Shown here one piece after another: positions 4,741 to 6,541 of a stretch of DNA of 6,541 bases. Every line of letters begins with the position of its first letter. Positions within the stretch are counted from its first letter, which is position 1. The position numbers and the translations under genes are program-made. Below the pieces are notes generated by a model. It was not told where the DNA came from and did not search any database. It saw only the letters and a list, made by a program, of their open reading frames with translations. Source of the DNA: an uncultured Clostridia bacterium (GTDB lineage: Bacteria; Bacillota; Clostridia; Christensenellales; UBA1242); the NCBI GenBank assembly GCA_944349915.1, contig CALVNU010000051.1, forward strand, positions 1 through 6,541. The letters run 5' to 3'.

Positions 4741-5967
4741 ATGAAAGAAAATGCTAAAGTGGTAAGGTGGATAGACGGTGACAGATTTCTATTTAATGGG
4801 TTCTTATTACACGTTACCGCAAATGCTGTGACTCTTGTTGCATGCAATCACGATAAAACAACAGGAGCAATAAAAATTCCAAAGATTGTAACAGCAATTG
4901 GGAGAGGTGCCTTTAACGATTGTAAAGGTATAACAAGTGTTACAATTCCAGAGGGTGTAACAAAAATTGAAGAGTACGCTTTCGGAGATTGTAGAGGTAT
5001 AACATCCGTTAACATTCCAGCAAGTGTAACAGATATTGATTTTTCAGCCTTTTTAGGTTGTCCAAATGTAAGAATAGAGATAGCCAAAGATAATCCAGCA
5101 TATTGTGTAGTGGATGATGTGGTATACAGCAAAGATATGACAAAATTTCTTTTCTGTCCACCATGGAAAGAAGAAGTAACAATTCCAGCCAGTGTAGCAG
5201 AAATTGGTAATAGATCCTTTGAAGATAGCACAAGTTTAACAAGCGTTAACATTCCAGCAAGTGTAACAAATTGCGATTTTGTTAGCACCTTTAGTGATTG
5301 TCCAAACGCAAGAATAGAGATAGCCAAAGATAATCCAGCATATTGTGTAGTGGATGATGTGGTATACAGCAAAGATATGACGAAACTTCTTTTCTGTCCA
5401 CCATGGAAAGAAGAAGTAATAATTCCAGCTGGTGTAACAGAAATAGAGCGTTTTGCCTTTTCTGATTGCACAAGTTTGGCAAGTATTACCATTCCAGCTG
5501 GTGTAACAGAGATTGACACTGGTGCCTTTTCTGGTTGCACAAGTTTGGCAAGTGTTATCATTCCAGAGGGTGTAACAGAAATTGGAGAGATGGCCTTTGG
5601 GGGTTGCATAAGTTTAAGAAGTGTTACCATTCCAGCAAGTGTAACAGAAATTGAATATTGTGCCTTTTATGGTTGCACAAGTTTGACAAGCATTAATATT
5701 CCATCCAGTGTAACAGAAATTGGAGATAGTGCCTTTTCTAATTGCACAAGTTTAACAAGTGTTACCATTCCAGCCACTGTAACAGAAATTGGAGATGATG
5801 TTTTTGAAGATTGCAATGAAAATTTGGTAGTCAACTATATGGGATACCGCATGAATGTGGACCAGTTCTATAAATTCTTTTATGCATATCAACGCAAATT
5901 ATTAGATATTAAATTAAAGGAGATTGAAGATAAAATTAATAAAGAATATTACGAGGAGAATGAATAA
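4741..5967 (+). CDS. BspA-like leucine-rich-repeat (LRR_5) protein without signal peptide
   Basis: A 408-residue protein built from about eleven 23-residue repeats of the BspA / Treponema LRR_5 type, consensus 'TSLTSVTIPASVTEIGDSAF..C'. These repeats form a curved solenoid used for protein binding, mostly on surface adhesins. The first repeat begins near residue 40 after a non-repetitive N-terminus (MKENAKVVRWIDGDRFLFNG). Two longer blocks (NPAYCVVDDVVYSKDMTK followed by a Cys-Pro-Pro-Trp segment) interrupt the array 80 codons apart and are nearly identical. The array ends in a 'DC' repeat, then a charged helical tail of about 50 residues (KLLDIKLKEIEDKINKEYYE). There is no signal peptide, lipobox, LPXTG or membrane segment, so by sequence it is cytoplasmic or exported by an unseen route. 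AGGAG at 4728-4732 is eight bases from the ATG at 4741 but only two from the in-frame ATG at 4735, so 4741 is preferred. It has its own promoter and terminator. The binding partner is unknown. Confidence 0.88.
   Translation: MKENAKVVRWIDGDRFLFNGFLLHVTANAVTLVACNHDKTTGAIKIPKIVTAIGRGAFNDCKGITSVTIPEGVTKIEEYAFGDCRGITSVNIPASVTDIDFSAFLGCPNVRIEIAKDNPAYCVVDDVVYSKDMTKFLFCPPWKEEVTIPASVAEIGNRSFEDSTSLTSVNIPASVTNCDFVSTFSDCPNARIEIAKDNPAYCVVDDVVYSKDMTKLLFCPPWKEEVIIPAGVTEIERFAFSDCTSLASITIPAGVTEIDTGAFSGCTSLASVIIPEGVTEIGEMAFGGCISLRSVTIPASVTEIEYCAFYGCTSLTSINIPSSVTEIGDSAFSNCTSLTSVTIPATVTEIGDDVFEDCNENLVVNYMGYRMNVDQFYKFFYAYQRKLLDIKLKEIEDKINKEYYEENE
5070..5189 (+). repeat. Internal duplication in the LRR gene, copy 1
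   Basis: This 120-base segment matches 5310-5429 with only three mismatches (at 5142, 5146 and 5180), including an exact run of 72 bases. The offset is exactly 240 bases (80 codons), so the frame is kept. It encodes the Cys-containing spacer block of the LRR array. Confidence 0.9.
5310..5429 (+). repeat. Internal duplication in the LRR gene, copy 2
   Basis: Partner of 5070-5189. The flanking 23-residue repeats are much less alike at the base level than this block, so the block was duplicated or homogenised recently. Confidence 0.9.
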
Positions 5968-6044
5968 AAACAAATCATTGTTGCATTGTGCCACTTGACG
6001 CAATTTATGATAAACAAATTCAATAAACAAAATAAAACTATTGC

Positions 6045-6083
6045 AAATTGTTAGTGTTGAAAAATCAATGCTAACAATTTTTT
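6045..6083 (+). terminator. Strong intrinsic terminator after the LRR gene
   Basis: AAATTGTTAGTGTTGA (6045-6060) pairs with TCAATGCTAACAATTT (6065-6080), a 16-bp stem with two G-U pairs and an AAAA loop. The T run continues to 6083. It lies about 80 bases after the LRR stop codon and separates that unit from the rRNA operon. Confidence 0.87.
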
Positions 6084-6130
6084 ATTCGCTGTTTTTGCAT
6101 AATAGGTTACTCTTGCGCACATAATTCTCA

Positions 6131-6170
6131 ATCAAATGTTAAGGGTTATATATAACAAAAATCATTTGGT
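6131..6170. repeat. Nested inverted repeat upstream of the rRNA promoter
   Basis: An outer pair, ATCAAATG (6131-6138) with CATTTGGT (6163-6170, one G-U), encloses a perfect 12-bp palindrome GTTATATATAAC (6145-6156). It could form a cruciform or RNA stem, or be a protein-binding site about 100 bases before the rRNA -35. No T run follows, so it is not a typical terminator. Confidence 0.45.
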
Positions 6171-6225
6171 GGGATAGAATTACAGCCGTAGTTTCCACAA
6201 CGGGTGCTAGAGTGTCGCAGAAAGG

Positions 6226-6299
6226 GTAAAAAAAAGTGAAAAAAAAGATAAAAAAAGTTGAAAAAGCAGTTGACAAAGGATAGAAATATGTGTTAATAT
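6226..6299 (+). promoter_or_regulatory. rRNA operon promoter with A-rich upstream tract
   Basis: A perfect -35, TTGACA, is at 6270-6275. TG at 6291-6292 precedes the -10 TAATAT at 6294-6299, an extended -10 with an 18-base spacer. Upstream, 6227-6265 is almost pure A with scattered G, the composition of an UP element that would contact the polymerase alpha subunit. A weaker overlapping pair (TTGAAA 6258-6263, TAGAAA 6281-6286) is also possible. Transcription would start near 6306. Confidence 0.8.
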
Positions 6300-6305
6300 A
6301 TAAAC

Positions 6306-6329
6306 GCTAACCACGAGAAAGGGGTTGGC
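6306..6329 (+). other. Leader hairpin at the rRNA transcript 5' end
   Basis: GCTAACC (6306-6312) can pair with GGTTGGC (6323-6329), seven pairs with one G-U and a 10-base loop. It falls right at the predicted transcript start, where it could protect the 5' end or aid antitermination. A second small hairpin lies at 6412-6428 (GTGCA with TGCAC, 7-base loop). Confidence 0.5.
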
Positions 6330-6330
6330 A

Positions 6331-6351
6331 AGAACCATGAAAATTAAATAG
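6331..6351 (+). promoter_or_regulatory. boxA-like antitermination motif in the rRNA leader
   Basis: AGAACCATGAAAATTAAATA (6331-6350) resembles the rRNA leader and spacer motif of clostridia (GAACCTTGAAAATTGAATA type), which contains boxA, the binding site of NusB/S10 that prevents early termination of rRNA transcripts. It lies directly after the leader hairpin. The match is from memory of the motif and includes a few mismatches. The in-frame ATG here opens only a 4-codon frame. Confidence 0.5.
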
Positions 6352-6463
6352 AAAGTACAAGAATTGAAACAAAGTCAATTTACAAAAGTTATTGAGCCAA
6401 AAAAGATCAAGGTGCAATGTGTATGCACAAAAACTAACCTAAAAAAATATAAATAGAAAAATA

Positions 6464-6541
6464 TAACGTTAGAGTTTGATCCTGGCTCAGGACGAACGCT
6501 GGCGGCGTGCTTCAAACATGCAAGTCGAACGGAGTTGTTGA
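6464..6541 (+). rRNA. rrs: 16S ribosomal RNA, 5' end (partial; continues beyond window)
   Basis: The universal 5' block AGAGTTTGATCCTGGCTCAG begins at 6471, followed by GACGAACGCTGGCGGCGTGC and ATGCAAGTCGAACGG. By alignment to E. coli numbering (position 8 at 6471) the mature end is near 6464. Only about 78 bases are present, reaching the start of the variable V1 region. The GACGAACGCTGGCGGCGTGC form is common in Gram-positive bacteria. The stretch CTTCAAACATGC differs from the usual CTAACACATGC. Confidence 0.97.

Noticed and set aside
4848..5630. A 260-codon open frame on the minus strand opposite the LRR gene
   Set aside because: It is a mirror of the 69-base repeat period: a periodic sequence without stops in one antisense frame gives long repeats by itself. 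It has no ribosome binding site or promoter, and the sense product is an obvious LRR protein.
6191..6200. TTTCCACA resembling a DnaA box
   Set aside because: Single site with mismatches to TTATCCACA and no cluster, AT-rich unwinding element or dnaA/dnaN genes nearby.
1..6541. Reassigned UGA (genetic code 4), suggested by the absence of TGA stops
   Set aside because: All tryptophans are TGG and no gene has an in-frame TGA. The lack of TGA stops among about eight genes is expected from the AT-rich preference for TAA.
1..6541. tRNA genes, CRISPR arrays, insertion sequences, integrase or defence genes
   Set aside because: No T-loop GGTTCGAATCC-type sequence, no regularly spaced repeats with unique spacers, no transposase motif and no terminal repeats were seen on either strand.

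Overview
The window is chromosomal DNA from an AT-rich bacterium of Gram-positive (Bacillota/Clostridia-like) type. Visible signs are purine-rich AAGGAG-type ribosome binding sites, sigma-A-type promoters, A/U-rich intrinsic terminators, and an rRNA leader with a clostridial-looking boxA motif. It ends in the first ~78 bases of a 16S rRNA gene. All complete genes stop with TAA or TAG and tryptophan is TGG throughout, so nothing points to a recoded UGA. I could not fix the lineage more closely; a gut-type uncultured clostridial relative is a guess.

Layout. 1-84: the last 27 codons of a gene whose end resembles LarC (nickel-pincer cofactor synthesis). 242-978: a two-gene operon of a metal-binding cupin, related to the small Mn-dependent mandelonitrile-lyase-like cupins, and a cysteine-free carboxymuconolactone-decarboxylase-family protein. 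979-1343: non-coding, with two terminator-like hairpins and a promoter. 1344-1868: an unrecognised small membrane protein. 1904-1998: a duplicated promoter/operator-like segment. 2018-2398: an unrecognised acidic helical protein. 2503-3159: cytidylate kinase (cmk) behind its own good promoter. 3227-3258: a bidirectional terminator separating cmk from a convergent operon. 3251-4429 (minus strand): two unrecognised soluble proteins in one operon with a near-consensus promoter at 4468-4496. 4741-5967: a BspA-like leucine-rich-repeat protein with a near-consensus promoter, no signal peptide and a recent internal duplication, followed by a strong terminator. 6084-6463: non-coding rRNA-operon upstream region with a nested inverted repeat, A-rich tract, extended -10 promoter and leader. 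6464-6541: 16S rRNA 5' end.

How it works together. Most of the window is a series of short, separately promoted transcription units rather than one pathway. Only the cupin/CMD pair is an obvious functional partnership. The cmk gene and rRNA operon are housekeeping. The four unrecognised proteins (1344-1868, 2018-2398, 3251-3898, 3917-4429) and the non-secreted LRR protein are the accessory content. The best candidates for something undescribed are the dyad-bearing duplicated promoter before 2018 and the paired unknown genes at 3251-4429. I see no CRISPR array, insertion sequence, tRNA, phage gene or recognised defence system.
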